From Deltaproteobacteria bacterium (GTDB lineage Bacteria > Myxococcota_A > Polyangia > Nannocystales > Nannocystaceae), in the NCBI GenBank assembly GCA_016709225.1, contig JADJEE010000001.1, positions 806,001 through 870,000 of the forward strand: a DNA stretch of 64,000 bases. Direction: 5' to 3'. Under the pieces are notes generated by a model, which was not told the DNA's origin, ran no database searches, and worked only from the letters and a program-made list of their open reading frames with translations. Position 1 is the stretch's first letter, and each line of letters opens with the position of its first letter. The translations under genes were made by a program, and so were the position numbers. Below, in pieces: positions 43,665-52,449 of the stretch.

Positions 43665-43689
43665 GTTCCGACCTCCGGACCTCCAAAGG

Positions 43690-43723
43690 ACGGGGCGATG
43701 CCGCGGTGGCGGGGTCGCCCCGT
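43690..43723 (+). terminator. Terminator-like hairpin after the sigma/anti-sigma operon
   Basis: ACGGGGCGA (43690-43698) and TCGCCCCGT (43715-43723) form a perfect 9-bp stem with a 16-base loop, 26 bases after the stop codon. The bases after it (TCTCGCGTTC) contain only scattered T, so it is a weak intrinsic terminator at best. Confidence 0.5.
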
Positions 43724-43823
43724 TCTCGCGTTCAAGGGTCGCGGACGGCGCCCGCAGCGGTCGCGGGGACTTTCAGGGGCCGCCCGGCCGTCGATTGGAG
43801 TCGGGTGTCGCCGGGCAGTAGGC

Positions 43824-43829
43824 TACCCT
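43824..43829 (+). promoter_or_regulatory. Possible -10 element (TACCCT) before the AsmA-GT51 gene
   Basis: TACCCT in GGCTACCCTAGG lies 22 bases before the ATG. It matches only 3/6 of the consensus, but has the TA...T frame shared by the elements found before other isolated genes here. A weak GAAGG follows six bases before the ATG. Confidence 0.3.
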
Positions 43830-43850
43830 AGGCGAGCGCGAAGGCACGTC

Positions 43851-46241
43851 ATGCGGCGATCTCCGGCTCCGAAGCCACCGTCGCGCACCTGGGTGTGGCT
43901 GGTGTCGGCCCTCGCGGTGTGGCTGGTGGCGCTCGTCATCGTCGCGGTGTCGTCGCCGTGGTGGGGGCGCGATCTAGTCCGCGAGCAAGTCGAAGCGAAG
44001 ATCGCGAAGCGCCTCGACCTGCCGGTTGCGATCGCGTCGATCGACCTGGGGCTGGAGCAGGTCGTGCTGCACGACGTCGTCATCGGCGAGGCCGATGCGC
44101 CGCTCGTGCGTCTCGATCTCGTCGAGGTCGGCCTCGACGCCTCGGCGTGGTGGGACGCGCGCGTGGTCGTGCAAAGGGTGGCCGTGCGGGGTGGTCGCGT
44201 GGATGGCAGCCGGGCGCAGCTCGAGGAGCTGGCCTCGCGGGTCCGGAGCGAGCGGAGCGGTGATGGGGCTGGTGGGTCCGGGCGGCTTCGGCTGTCGCCG
44301 TCGCACGTCACACTCGACGAGCTCTGGCTGGTGGTCGGCGACGAACAGCCCGATGCGCGTGTACGCCACCTGGAGTCACGCGTCTCCGCGGACCTCGATC
44401 CCCACGCGCTGGCGGCCGACGTCACCCTGGCGGACCTCCGCGTCGAGCTGCGCGACCAACCGCTGGTGACGGCGGCGAAGCTGCACGCGCAGCTCGAGGC
44501 CACCCGCAGCGACGATGGGCTGATGCTGCAGTTTCCGTTGCGGGTCGATCTCTCGGACTTCGGCAGCGCTGTCACCGACGAGATCGCCGTCGCCGACGTG
44601 GATGGCTGGGTCGAGCTCTCGGATCGCCACGCCAGCGAGATCACGGTGGCGCTCGATGGCGGGTTCAGCGATCGCGGCGACCACAGCGGCGACGGTCCCC
44701 GCCTGTGGTCGGTCGGCGGCAGCGTGCGTCGGGATCTGTCCGCCGGCCGTCTGCGCGTCGACATGGCGGAGTTCGAGCTCGGCCGAGTGCCCGAGGTGCT
44801 GCGTCGACTGCCGTTGGTCGACTCGGCCCGCGCGAGTGTGGGTGGTCACCTCGCGGTCGCGTTCGGCGGCGGTGTCGCGCGGGTCGAAGGCGACGTGTCG
44901 CTGGCCGGGTTGACCGTCGACCACCCGGTGCTCGCGAAGGAGCCTGTGCGGGACATCGGCGTCGACGTCGAGTTCGCCGCCGAGCTCGACCCTCAGGCGT
45001 ATCGGGTCCGCCTCGAGCGCGCGACCATCGAGCGCTCCGGCATTCGCATGGAGGTCGAGGGCGAGCTGCAGCATCCGCCAGAGCGCCGACACCGACGCTA
45101 CCGCCTGCACGCCACGATTCCGCCGGTGCCGTGTCAGAACGTGCTCGATGCGATCCCGCCGCAGCTGATCCCGAGTCTGCAGGGCTTCCTCCTCGACGGA
45201 GAGTTCGAGCTCGACTTCGACTTCGACGCCGACTTCGCCGATCTCGACCGGCTCGTGCTCGCGGCCGACGTGGGCATCGACCATTGCGAGGTGCGGCAGG
45301 CCCCCGCCGACGCGTCGCCCGAGCGCCTCGCGGGGGGCTTCACCCATCGCGTGACCATGCGCGACGGTCGTCAACGCACGGTGCAGCTGTTCGCCCACTC
45401 GGGGTCCTTCACCCCGCTGCAGCAGATCTCGCCGTACATGGTCAAAGCCGTCCTGACCACCGAGGACGGCGGCTTCTGGCGTCACAAGGGCTTCCTGCCG
45501 TCGCAGTTCCGCACCGCGATGCAGCGCAACTTCGCGGCCGACGAGGTTCGCCTCGGCGCATCGACGATCACGATGCAGATGGTGAAGAACGTGCTGCTGT
45601 CGCACCAGCGCACGCTGTCGCGCAAGCTCCAGGAGCTGTTCCTCACCTGGTACGTGGAGCGCACGCTCAGCAAGGAGCGGATCATGGAGATCTATCTCAA
45701 CGTGATCGAGTTCGGGCCGGGCATCTACGGGGTCACGAGGGCCGCGCGTCACTACTTCGGCAAGTACCCCGACGAACTCACGCCCCCCGAGGCGGCCTAC
45801 CTCGCGTTGATGTTGCCGAGCCCCGTGCGGCGTCACGTCAGCTGGTGCCGCGGCGCGCCGACCCCGTCGATGCAGGTCAAGCTCGCGCGCATCCTCTCGA
45901 TCATGCACGAGCGGGGTCGCCTCGACGACGTCGAGTACGAGCTGTGGCGGGAGGTCCCGCTCGAGTTCGATGTCGGCGAACGCGGCAGCGAGGGTGCGTG
46001 CCTGGCAGAGATCGACGCCTTGATGTCGGCGCAGGGCGGCCAGCGTGCGCTCAGCGGGCTGATGGCGGGTGCCCCGACGACGGCGACGACGCTCGACGAC
46101 GAAGTCGCGGAGGTCGATGCCGAGGCGATGCGCGAGCTGGAGCTGCGACGCGCGAGCGAGCGCGAGGGCGCCCAGGTCGAGGAGGGTGACGCGCCGGGTC
46201 GGCCCGCGATGGACGACGGCGCGGACGGCGAGACATGGTGA
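43851..46241 (+). CDS. AsmA-like domain fused to a GT51 peptidoglycan transglycosylase
   Basis: 796 residues. One membrane helix (VWLVSALAVWLVALVIVAVS, about 13-33). Residues about 40-500 resemble AsmA/DUF748-type beta-rich envelope domains (EQVEAKIAKRLDLPVAIASI, LGLEQVVLHDVVIGEADAPL, VVVQRVAVRGGRVDG). From about 520 a GT51 domain follows: catalytic Glu in LTTEDGGFWRHKG, GASTITMQMVKNVLL, RIMEIYLNVIEFGPGIYG, ARHYFGKYP. There is no transpeptidase domain, so it would polymerise lipid II without cross-linking. The final 100 residues are acidic and variable. The stop overlaps the next gene, and a PBP1A is the third gene. Confidence 0.85.
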   Translation: MRRSPAPKPPSRTWVWLVSALAVWLVALVIVAVSSPWWGRDLVREQVEAKIAKRLDLPVAIASIDLGLEQVVLHDVVIGEADAPLVRLDLVEVGLDASAWWDARVVVQRVAVRGGRVDGSRAQLEELASRVRSERSGDGAGGSGRLRLSPSHVTLDELWLVVGDEQPDARVRHLESRVSADLDPHALAADVTLADLRVELRDQPLVTAAKLHAQLEATRSDDGLMLQFPLRVDLSDFGSAVTDEIAVADVDGWVELSDRHASEITVALDGGFSDRGDHSGDGPRLWSVGGSVRRDLSAGRLRVDMAEFELGRVPEVLRRLPLVDSARASVGGHLAVAFGGGVARVEGDVSLAGLTVDHPVLAKEPVRDIGVDVEFAAELDPQAYRVRLERATIERSGIRMEVEGELQHPPERRHRRYRLHATIPPVPCQNVLDAIPPQLIPSLQGFLLDGEFELDFDFDADFADLDRLVLAADVGIDHCEVRQAPADASPERLAGGFTHRVTMRDGRQRTVQLFAHSGSFTPLQQISPYMVKAVLTTEDGGFWRHKGFLPSQFRTAMQRNFAADEVRLGASTITMQMVKNVLLSHQRTLSRKLQELFLTWYVERTLSKERIMEIYLNVIEFGPGIYGVTRAARHYFGKYPDELTPPEAAYLALMLPSPVRRHVSWCRGAPTPSMQVKLARILSIMHERGRLDDVEYELWREVPLEFDVGERGSEGACLAEIDALMSAQGGQRALSGLMAGAPTTATTLDDEVAEVDAEAMRELELRRASEREGAQVEEGDAPGRPAMDDGADGETW

Positions 46242-47722
46242 CGTGGTGCATGCTCGCGGTGCTCGCCGCCGCGGCACCGGCGGGCACCCGCGCCGCCAGC
46301 GATCCGCGCGTGCGGGCGCGCATGGGCGGCGAGCACGTCATCGACGCCGCGGATGCGCTGCGGCCTCCATCGAAGCGACGCGTGCACGGGAGCGCACGGC
46401 TGTCGCTGGGGTTCGGCTTCGTGGCCGACGACCCGATCGCGAAGATCGAGCCGGCGGTGGCGCTCGACCTGCGTGCGATCGCACCGGTCAAGATCGCCTT
46501 CGCGGCCCCGCTGCGGCTGCGCATGGCCGATCGCGCCCCCGCGGATCGCGGCGTGCTGCGGTTGCGCGACTGGGACGAGGTCGGTGACTACTTCGCGGTG
46601 CTGCGCAGCCTCGAGGTGCGCCTCGATCGACCACTGGCGCGCCGGGCCAACGCGCACGTGGAGCTCACGCTGGGGGAGCAGCGCGACGTGACGCTCGGGC
46701 ACGGCAGCCTGGTGCGGGGGTGGGCCAATGGTCTCGACCTCGACCGCCGGAGGACCGGCCTGCTGGGGACCTTCGGCTTGCGCGGCACACTGCTGGGCCA
46801 ACCGGCCCACAGCAGCGTGGAGGTGCTCGCCGGCGACGTGGCCGGCTCGCAGATCCTCGGCGGGCGCGTGGCCGCGTCGTGGGCCGGTGCGGGCATCGGC
46901 GCGACCGTGGTCGGCGACCCGACCGCGCCGCGTCTGCTCGCCGTCGACGCCGCGGATCCGATCGCCTACGTGTCCGCACGCGGCAATCGGCTGCAGACGT
47001 CGGGGGCACGCGGCATCGCGGCGGGGTCGATCGAGTTCGAGTACCTGGCGACCGATCGCTGGCGTTGGCGCGCGGGGCCGTACCTCGACCTCGATCAGAT
47101 CGGCGACATCGGACGCGGCCTCCACCTCGGAGCGACCGCGCAGGGGCGGCTCGGTGCGCGCCGTCAGTGGACCCTGGGGGCCACCACCGAGCTCACCGCG
47201 GGAACGCGGGGCTACGATCCCGCGTACTACGACGTGTTCTACGGCGCACAGCGCTGGTCGGCGCCCATGCTCGGCACCCGCGCGGGTGTGCCCGACGATG
47301 CCGCCGATCCGCGCGCGCCGAAGCCGAGCTGGTTGCGGGACCATGTGCCCGCCGGCGTCGGCGGCATGGGTCGCCTGCACGTGGGCCACACCGCCGGCGC
47401 CACCGCTTCGTTCGAGTACCGCATGCGGCCGGGGCCGCTGGGACACACCGCGACGCTGGTGGTGGGCGTCGACGTGCCGCAGGTGGCGGTGTTCGCCCGC
47501 TTCGCCCATCGCGGCACGCACCACGGCTTCGAGCCGCGCGCCGCCGGCACGCTCGCGCAGCTCGAGCTGCGGGTGCCGGTGCTGCGCTGGATCGACGTCG
47601 AGATCGCGGCCGGCTGGACCTTCGCGATCCGCAGCGATCCGCGCCTCGCATCGGCACGCGGCGTGCTGCCCAGCGGCGCCGGTCTCGTGCTCGCCGGCGT
47701 GGGGGGCCGGGTTCCGTGGTAG
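46235..47722 (+). CDS. Predicted outer-membrane beta-barrel protein of unknown function
   Basis: 495 residues. Signal peptide about 1-20 (CMLAVLAAAAPAGTRA). The remainder alternates amphipathic strands and turns across its whole length (ARLSLGFGFVADDP, RRANAHVELTLGEQ, QWTLGATTELTAGTRG, TATLVVGVDVPQVAVFARFA) and ends in an aromatic residue (GRVPW), as outer-membrane barrels do. No named family recognised. Overlaps both neighbours (7 bases each side), so it is made together with two peptidoglycan polymerases. This suggests a role linking wall synthesis to the outer membrane (inference). Confidence 0.7.
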   Translation: MVTWCMLAVLAAAAPAGTRAASDPRVRARMGGEHVIDAADALRPPSKRRVHGSARLSLGFGFVADDPIAKIEPAVALDLRAIAPVKIAFAAPLRLRMADRAPADRGVLRLRDWDEVGDYFAVLRSLEVRLDRPLARRANAHVELTLGEQRDVTLGHGSLVRGWANGLDLDRRRTGLLGTFGLRGTLLGQPAHSSVEVLAGDVAGSQILGGRVAASWAGAGIGATVVGDPTAPRLLAVDAADPIAYVSARGNRLQTSGARGIAAGSIEFEYLATDRWRWRAGPYLDLDQIGDIGRGLHLGATAQGRLGARRQWTLGATTELTAGTRGYDPAYYDVFYGAQRWSAPMLGTRAGVPDDAADPRAPKPSWLRDHVPAGVGGMGRLHVGHTAGATASFEYRMRPGPLGHTATLVVGVDVPQVAVFARFAHRGTHHGFEPRAAGTLAQLELRVPVLRWIDVEIAAGWTFAIRSDPRLASARGVLPSGAGLVLAGVGGRVPW

Positions 47723-50265
47723 CGCGGCGACCTCCGGATTGCGCCGACGGGCGGGTCCCGCAGCAGCTCCCGTTGTACGATGGCGGCACGGCACCGCCAC
47801 GACAGACCCGCCCGCCCTCGGCGATCGGCAAGATCATCGCGATCTTTGCGGTGGTGATGCTGTTGCTCGCCGTCGCCGGCGTGGCGACGATCGCCGGCGT
47901 CTTCTGGTGGTATGCGCGCGACCTCGAGGGCTTCGACGAGGCCAAGCTCCGCAACCACCACCCGCCGCAGGTCACCCGCATCCTCAGCCGGGACGGCGAG
48001 GTCATCGGCGAGATCTACAGCGAGCGTCGCACGGTGGTGCGCTACGAGGACATACCCAGCCACGTCGAGAATGCGTTCCTGGCGGCCGAGGATGCCGACT
48101 TCTACAGGCACGAGGGCATGGATGTCCTCGGGATGGTGCGCGCGCTGGTCGTCAACCTCCGCGCCGGCGAGGTGAAGCAGGGCGCGTCGACGATCACGCA
48201 GCAGGTGGTGAAGATCTTCTTGCTGTCCGCCGAGCGCACGCTCGAGCGCAAGGTGCAGGAACTGGTGCTGGCCCGCCGTGTCGAGCAGGCGTTCACCAAG
48301 CGCGAGATCCTCTCGCTCTACCTCAACGAGATCTATCTCGGGCACGGTCGCTACGGCATCGAGGAGGCGGCACGGTTCTACTTCGGCAAGTCGGTCGCGG
48401 ACATCGACCTGGGGCAGGCCGCGCTGCTCGCCACGCTGCCCAAGGCGCCGGGGCGCGACTCACCGCTGCGGAGCCCCGAGCACTCCAAGCGACGGCAGGT
48501 CTGGGTGCTGCAGCAGATGGCGCAGCACGGCTTCGCGACCGCCGAGCAGGTGCAGCCATTCATCGATGCGCCGCTGTCGGCGTCGCTCGCCCAGGAGCAC
48601 GAGCGACCGACGATCCACGCCGGCGCCGAGGAGTTCGTCGAGGAGGCGCGGGCGCAGCTGGAGCTCGAGTTCGGCGTGGACGCGGTGCCGTACCTCGGCG
48701 CGCAGGTCACGACCACGGTCTCGCTGCCGCTGCAGCTGGCCGCGCGCGAGGCCGTGCGCGAGCAGCTGCGCGCGATCGATCTGCGCCAGGGCTACGGCCA
48801 CAAGCTCGCCGCCGCGAAGGCGAAGGTGCGCGCGCAGGCGCTGCTGCACGGCGATGCGCCGATCGCCGTCGGTGAGATCTACACCGCCGCCGTCGTGCAG
48901 CCCGACGCGGCGGTGCCGGTGCCGGAGAGGGGCTTCGCCGCGACGATCGGCGAGCACCCGGTATGGGTGCGGGTGCCGGCGGGCTCGCGGTACGCCGAGG
49001 ACGACGTGCCGCCGCGCGAGCAGTTCCCGGTGGGTGCGGTGCTCGAGGTCCGCGTGGTCGCGGCCGCCGGGGCGCCGGATACCGGCGCGCCCGCGGGCTG
49101 GGCGGTGGCCGAGGTCGACGCGGGGCCCGAGGCCTCAGTAGTGGTCGCGGACGCCGACAGCGGCGACGTGCTCGCGATGATCGGCGGCTCGCACTACGCC
49201 GCCGGGGGCTTCAACCGCGCGACGCGAGCGATGCGGCAGCCGGGCTCGACCTTCAAGCCCTTCGTCTACGGCGCCGCGATCCACAGCCGACAGTTCACGG
49301 CGGCGTCGCTGGTGTCGGACTCGCCCGAGATCTACGAGAAGTGGCGGCCCACCAACTTCGAGGCGGACGTGTACCGCGGTGACGTTCGCCTGCGAGAGGC
49401 GCTGGCGCGCTCGATCAACACCATCGCGATCAAGCTCGCCGACCGTCTCGGCGTGGCCGCGGTGCAGGACTTTGCCCGTACGCTCGGGATCCACTCGCGC
49501 CAACCCAGCGATCTGTCCATTGCGCTCGGCACCGGTGAGGTCACGCCGCTCGAGCTGACGGGGGCGTACCTGACCATTGCGCGCCGCGGCAGCCTCCTGC
49601 AGCCGCGGACGATCCAGCACGTGGTGCTCGCCGACGGGCGGCGCGTGGACTACAACCCGGCGCCGCAGCAGGTCATCGGCGAAGACGTCGCGTTCGTGTT
49701 GACCAGCATGATGACGCAGGTGGTGCGAAGCGGCACCGCCACCGACGCCAAGGCGCTCGGCCGCCCGGTGGCGGGTAAGACCGGGACCTCGGCGGAGCAC
49801 CACGACGCGTGGTTCGCCGGCTTCACGCCACGCACGGTTGCGGTCGCGTGGGTGGGCTTCGACCGCCCGCGCTCGATGGGCCGCTCGGAGACTGGCGGCA
49901 AGGCAGCCGTGCCGCTGTGGGTCGCCGCGGTCCGCGGCGCCGAGCAGGGGCCGGCGCTCGACTTCGTGCCGCCGTCGTCGGTGTCGGTGCGGCGCATCGA
50001 CGCCGCCACCGGCCTGCTCGCACCGCCCGAGGCCGCCGAGCTCAAGACCCTCGACGAGTACTTCCTGGTCGGCACCGAGCCGGTCGACGAGGTCGACGCG
50101 GGGGTCAAGCCCAGCGGCGACGTCCTGCTGGGCCTCTACGACGACGACCCCGGCACGACCCCCGCACCCACGCAGGCGCAGGATCCGACGCCGAGCGCAC
50201 CGTCACCACCCTCCGGTGGCACCCGCAAGCGCGAGCTGCCGTCGGTGCTCGAGAACCCAGACTGA
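47716..50265 (+). CDS. Penicillin-binding protein 1A, bifunctional transglycosylase/transpeptidase
   Basis: 849 residues from a GTG inside the end of the barrel gene. Membrane helix about 36-62 (IIAIFAVVMLLLAVAGVATI). GT51 domain: EDADFYRHEG near residue 124, GASTITQQ, EILSLYLNEIYLGHGRYGIE. Transpeptidase: nucleophile in GSTFKPF (about 510), SIN in ARSINTIAIK (about 565), KTGT (about 690). All catalytic motifs are intact. The region between carries an OB-like insertion as in PBP1A. It has a long Pro/Thr-rich C-terminus. It builds and cross-links peptidoglycan in the periplasm. Confidence 0.95.
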   Translation: MVARRPPDCADGRVPQQLPLYDGGTAPPRQTRPPSAIGKIIAIFAVVMLLLAVAGVATIAGVFWWYARDLEGFDEAKLRNHHPPQVTRILSRDGEVIGEIYSERRTVVRYEDIPSHVENAFLAAEDADFYRHEGMDVLGMVRALVVNLRAGEVKQGASTITQQVVKIFLLSAERTLERKVQELVLARRVEQAFTKREILSLYLNEIYLGHGRYGIEEAARFYFGKSVADIDLGQAALLATLPKAPGRDSPLRSPEHSKRRQVWVLQQMAQHGFATAEQVQPFIDAPLSASLAQEHERPTIHAGAEEFVEEARAQLELEFGVDAVPYLGAQVTTTVSLPLQLAAREAVREQLRAIDLRQGYGHKLAAAKAKVRAQALLHGDAPIAVGEIYTAAVVQPDAAVPVPERGFAATIGEHPVWVRVPAGSRYAEDDVPPREQFPVGAVLEVRVVAAAGAPDTGAPAGWAVAEVDAGPEASVVVADADSGDVLAMIGGSHYAAGGFNRATRAMRQPGSTFKPFVYGAAIHSRQFTAASLVSDSPEIYEKWRPTNFEADVYRGDVRLREALARSINTIAIKLADRLGVAAVQDFARTLGIHSRQPSDLSIALGTGEVTPLELTGAYLTIARRGSLLQPRTIQHVVLADGRRVDYNPAPQQVIGEDVAFVLTSMMTQVVRSGTATDAKALGRPVAGKTGTSAEHHDAWFAGFTPRTVAVAWVGFDRPRSMGRSETGGKAAVPLWVAAVRGAEQGPALDFVPPSSVSVRRIDAATGLLAPPEAAELKTLDEYFLVGTEPVDEVDAGVKPSGDVLLGLYDDDPGTTPAPTQAQDPTPSAPSPPSGGTRKRELPSVLENPD

Positions 50266-50330
50266 CGTCGCCACCGCGCCAGCGCGGCGCTCGGCGTTCG
50301 CGGCGGACCAGTCGCGCGGGCTGCGACAGC

Positions 50331-51116
50331 TCAGCCGTCGCTGGGATCGATCTGCACGAGCGTCCCGACCTGCACGCGGGTCTGTTCGGCGAGCACGTCC
50401 TCGAACTCGGCCTCGAGCGCGCTGGCGTCGAAGTCGGTGAAGTCGACGCCGTCGAAGAACCGATCGTAGGTCTTCGAGATCGTCAGCTCCTTCGGGAAGT
50501 CTTCGTGGCGCGCGACGTGGAACGGGCCTCCGCCGTCCACCGTCTGCAGGTCGAGCACGATGCGCTGCTCCGCGGTACCGCGCAGCTGGAACGGCACGGC
50601 GTCGTCGCCCGCGTCGAGTCGCGCGCCGCCCGAGAAATACACGGTCGCGCCATCGACGGCGCTGTTCTCGGGGATGTCGTGGCGCGTGTCTTCCTTGCCG
50701 GGCTCGATCACGGGCATGTGGTAGCGACCGTAGTCGACGATGAGCTGGCAATAGTCTCCGGGCTCGAGCTCGCGGCCTGCGACCGTGAGGGTCTCGAGAT
50801 CCTCGGCGCGCAGGTCCTCTGGGCACGGGCCCCAGAACATCTGCAGTGGCAGCTCACGGCCACCGCAGGTGACGATCGTGACGGCTTCGATCGTGATGTA
50901 CGACTCGAGCAGCGTCACCTCCCAGCCGTTGTCGTTCTCGAACACGCGCGGCGCTTCGTCGTCGCCGCGGTTGGGGAACGAGCCGTTCTCGGGCGTCGCG
51001 TGGTGCGTCGAGAAGACGTACAGCAGCGCGCCACCGGGATCGAGTGCGTCGCAGCCGGTCATCGTCAGACCAGCACACGCCAGGAAAAAACCAACGAGTC
51101 GAGAGGTCGTGCGCAT
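50331..51116 (-). CDS. Putative lipoprotein of unknown function
   Basis: 261 residues. Signal peptide with lipobox LTMTGC (Cys at about 22). The mature part is acidic and beta-rich with Cys pairs (IVTCGGRELPLQMFWGPCPE; GDYCQLIVDYGRYHMPVIEP). The pattern CQLIVDYGRYHMPV plus VYFSGGARLD recalls exported myxobacterial proteins that I cannot name. Convergent with the PBP1A gene, 65 bases apart. A -10-like GATAGT stands about 23 bases before the ATG and no Shine-Dalgarno is visible. Confidence 0.75.
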   Translation of the reverse strand: MRTTSRLVGFFLACAGLTMTGCDALDPGGALLYVFSTHHATPENGSFPNRGDDEAPRVFENDNGWEVTLLESYITIEAVTIVTCGGRELPLQMFWGPCPEDLRAEDLETLTVAGRELEPGDYCQLIVDYGRYHMPVIEPGKEDTRHDIPENSAVDGATVYFSGGARLDAGDDAVPFQLRGTAEQRIVLDLQTVDGGGPFHVARHEDFPKELTISKTYDRFFDGVDFTDFDASALEAEFEDVLAEQTRVQVGTLVQIDPSDG

Positions 51117-51139
51117 GGGGGGACGAGACCGAGCACGAC

Positions 51140-51145
51140 ACTATC
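51140..51145 (-). promoter_or_regulatory. -10-like element (GATAGT) of the 51.1-kb lipoprotein gene
   Basis: Minus strand TGATAGTGTCG; GATAGT matches 4/6 of TATAAT. The predicted +1 is about 16 bases before the ATG at 51116. A close relative of this string, TGATAGCGTCG, precedes the LRR gene at 61.35 kb. Confidence 0.4.
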
Positions 51146-51836
51146 AGAGGGTGGGGGCAGGCTTCAAACCTCGATGATCCACTTCATGCGTCGCGGCATG
51201 CAGTCGTGACATGCAGCGGGACCGATGGATCCACCGCACGATCCAACGCGTCGTCCGACGCAGGGCACCGAGGTCGCGGTCGAGCGAAGGCCTGCGGCAA
51301 GCGATGCGCGCGTGGGTCCAACGCAGCGCAACCCCGCCGCGGGCGCGGGTTCTCGGCCTGCGGCGACGCGGTGCGCCTCCCGTCGAAAGCTGCGTAGTTT
51401 CGGCAAAGGCGACTCCGACGCCGCACACCGAGCGCGGGGCGTCATCGCGCGTGCGGGCGATGGTCCTCGCCGCCCACGTGGGCACCATCGCGAACTCGTC
51501 GTCGATTGTGCCGATAGCCACACCGCTTTCCCCGTCGAGATCGCGCGACGCCGCGGCGTTCTGTCTGCGCGCGCCCCCACGTGATCGCGACCACATGCGC
51601 GCTCGTGGGGCCGCGCGACCGCGGGCGGCCTGGGCAAGTCGCCCATCCGAGCTCGCTCGCGTCGACGCGAGCGCGGCAACCCCACGCCTCGCGGGCGAGG
51701 GGGCGGCCGCGTGCGCGCACCCGCGGCGATGGGTCTGCGGCACGGCCGCTCGCGCGGCGGCGCGCGCGTCCTCGCGCAACGGCGGGCCGCGGCCGCTGGG
51801 AACAGCGCCGCATGGGATCGTGTACGACGCCGATGC
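51146..51836. other. Intergenic region of about 700 bases without a convincing gene
   Basis: This is the longest stretch without a supported gene. Open frames cross it on both strands but are Arg/Pro/Ala-rich shadows without family features or ribosome sites. It contains short imperfect inverted repeats around CATGC/GCATG (51184-51215) and no tRNA-like or T-rich terminator structure. Divergent promoters lie at its two ends. A small RNA or a regulatory region cannot be excluded. Confidence 0.5.
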
Positions 51837-51842
51837 TAGCCT
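51837..51842 (+). promoter_or_regulatory. -10-like element (TAGCCT) directly before the 51.85-kb gene
   Basis: In GATGCTAGCCTGTCGCAC; the predicted +1 falls at about 51849, one base before the GTG at 51850. This supports that GTG as the start and a leaderless mRNA. Match to consensus is only 3/6, so it is suggestive. Confidence 0.4.
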
Positions 51843-51849
51843 GTCGCAC

Positions 51850-52449
51850 GTGGCCCGCCACCCCATCGCCGAGTTGAGCGCTCGCGGCACGCAGGCCGCG
51901 GTGTCGGTGCGCCCGGCGACCGGATCGGTGCCCGCGGTCCGCGACGCGGGACCGAACGATCTCGTGGCCTGGGCGCTGCGCGTGCCGGTGTCGGGGCCGC
52001 AGATGATCGTCGGCGGTATCGCGCTGGCGATGGTGGGCGCGGCGTTGGCCTGGCTCAACCCGCTCGGGTTGGTCGGGGTGGCGGTGTTCGGTGCGATGAT
52101 GGCGGTTGGCGGCGCGGCGATCAGCATGGGCATGCGCAAGGGCGCCGCCGCGATCCCGGCGCTCCCGCCGGCGCGGAGCTCCGATCCCCACGTGGTCGCC
52201 GAGCGCTGCCGCCGGGTGCTGGCGGTGCTGCATCGCACCGGCCCCATGACGTTCGAAGGCGTGCAGAGACAGCTGCGCTGGACCGAGGCCGCGCTGGTGG
52301 AGACGTTGATCGCCCTGCGCGACGACGGCACCGTGGTGGAGGATCTCGATCTCGACAGCGGCGAGTGGACGTATCGCGCAGCGCAGGACGACTTCGGGCA
52401 GCCGATGTCGAAGATGCTGAGCGATCGCAAGACCGGCGAGGGATGGTGA
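51850..52449 (+). CDS. Membrane protein with C-terminal winged-helix-like region, unknown
   Basis: 199 residues. Two adjacent hydrophobic segments (about 50-90; MIVGGIALAMVGAALAWLNP, LGLVGVAVFGAMMAVGGAAI) followed by a cytoplasmic helical domain (RCRRVLAVLHRTGPMTFEGV, RQLRWTEAALVETLIALRDD, TVVEDLDLDSGEWTYRA) whose order resembles a winged helix. GTG start is supported by the -10-like element just upstream; a GTG at 51820 is possible. The stop overlaps the TM2 gene start (TGATG), so they are co-expressed. Confidence 0.7.
   Translation: MARHPIAELSARGTQAAVSVRPATGSVPAVRDAGPNDLVAWALRVPVSGPQMIVGGIALAMVGAALAWLNPLGLVGVAVFGAMMAVGGAAISMGMRKGAAAIPALPPARSSDPHVVAERCRRVLAVLHRTGPMTFEGVQRQLRWTEAALVETLIALRDDGTVVEDLDLDSGEWTYRAAQDDFGQPMSKMLSDRKTGEGW

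Noticed and set aside
46720..50265. 1181-residue reading of PBP1A
   Set aside because: The first 332 codons lie over the barrel gene in another frame and are Arg-rich noise; the PBP1A sequence begins after the GTG at 47716.
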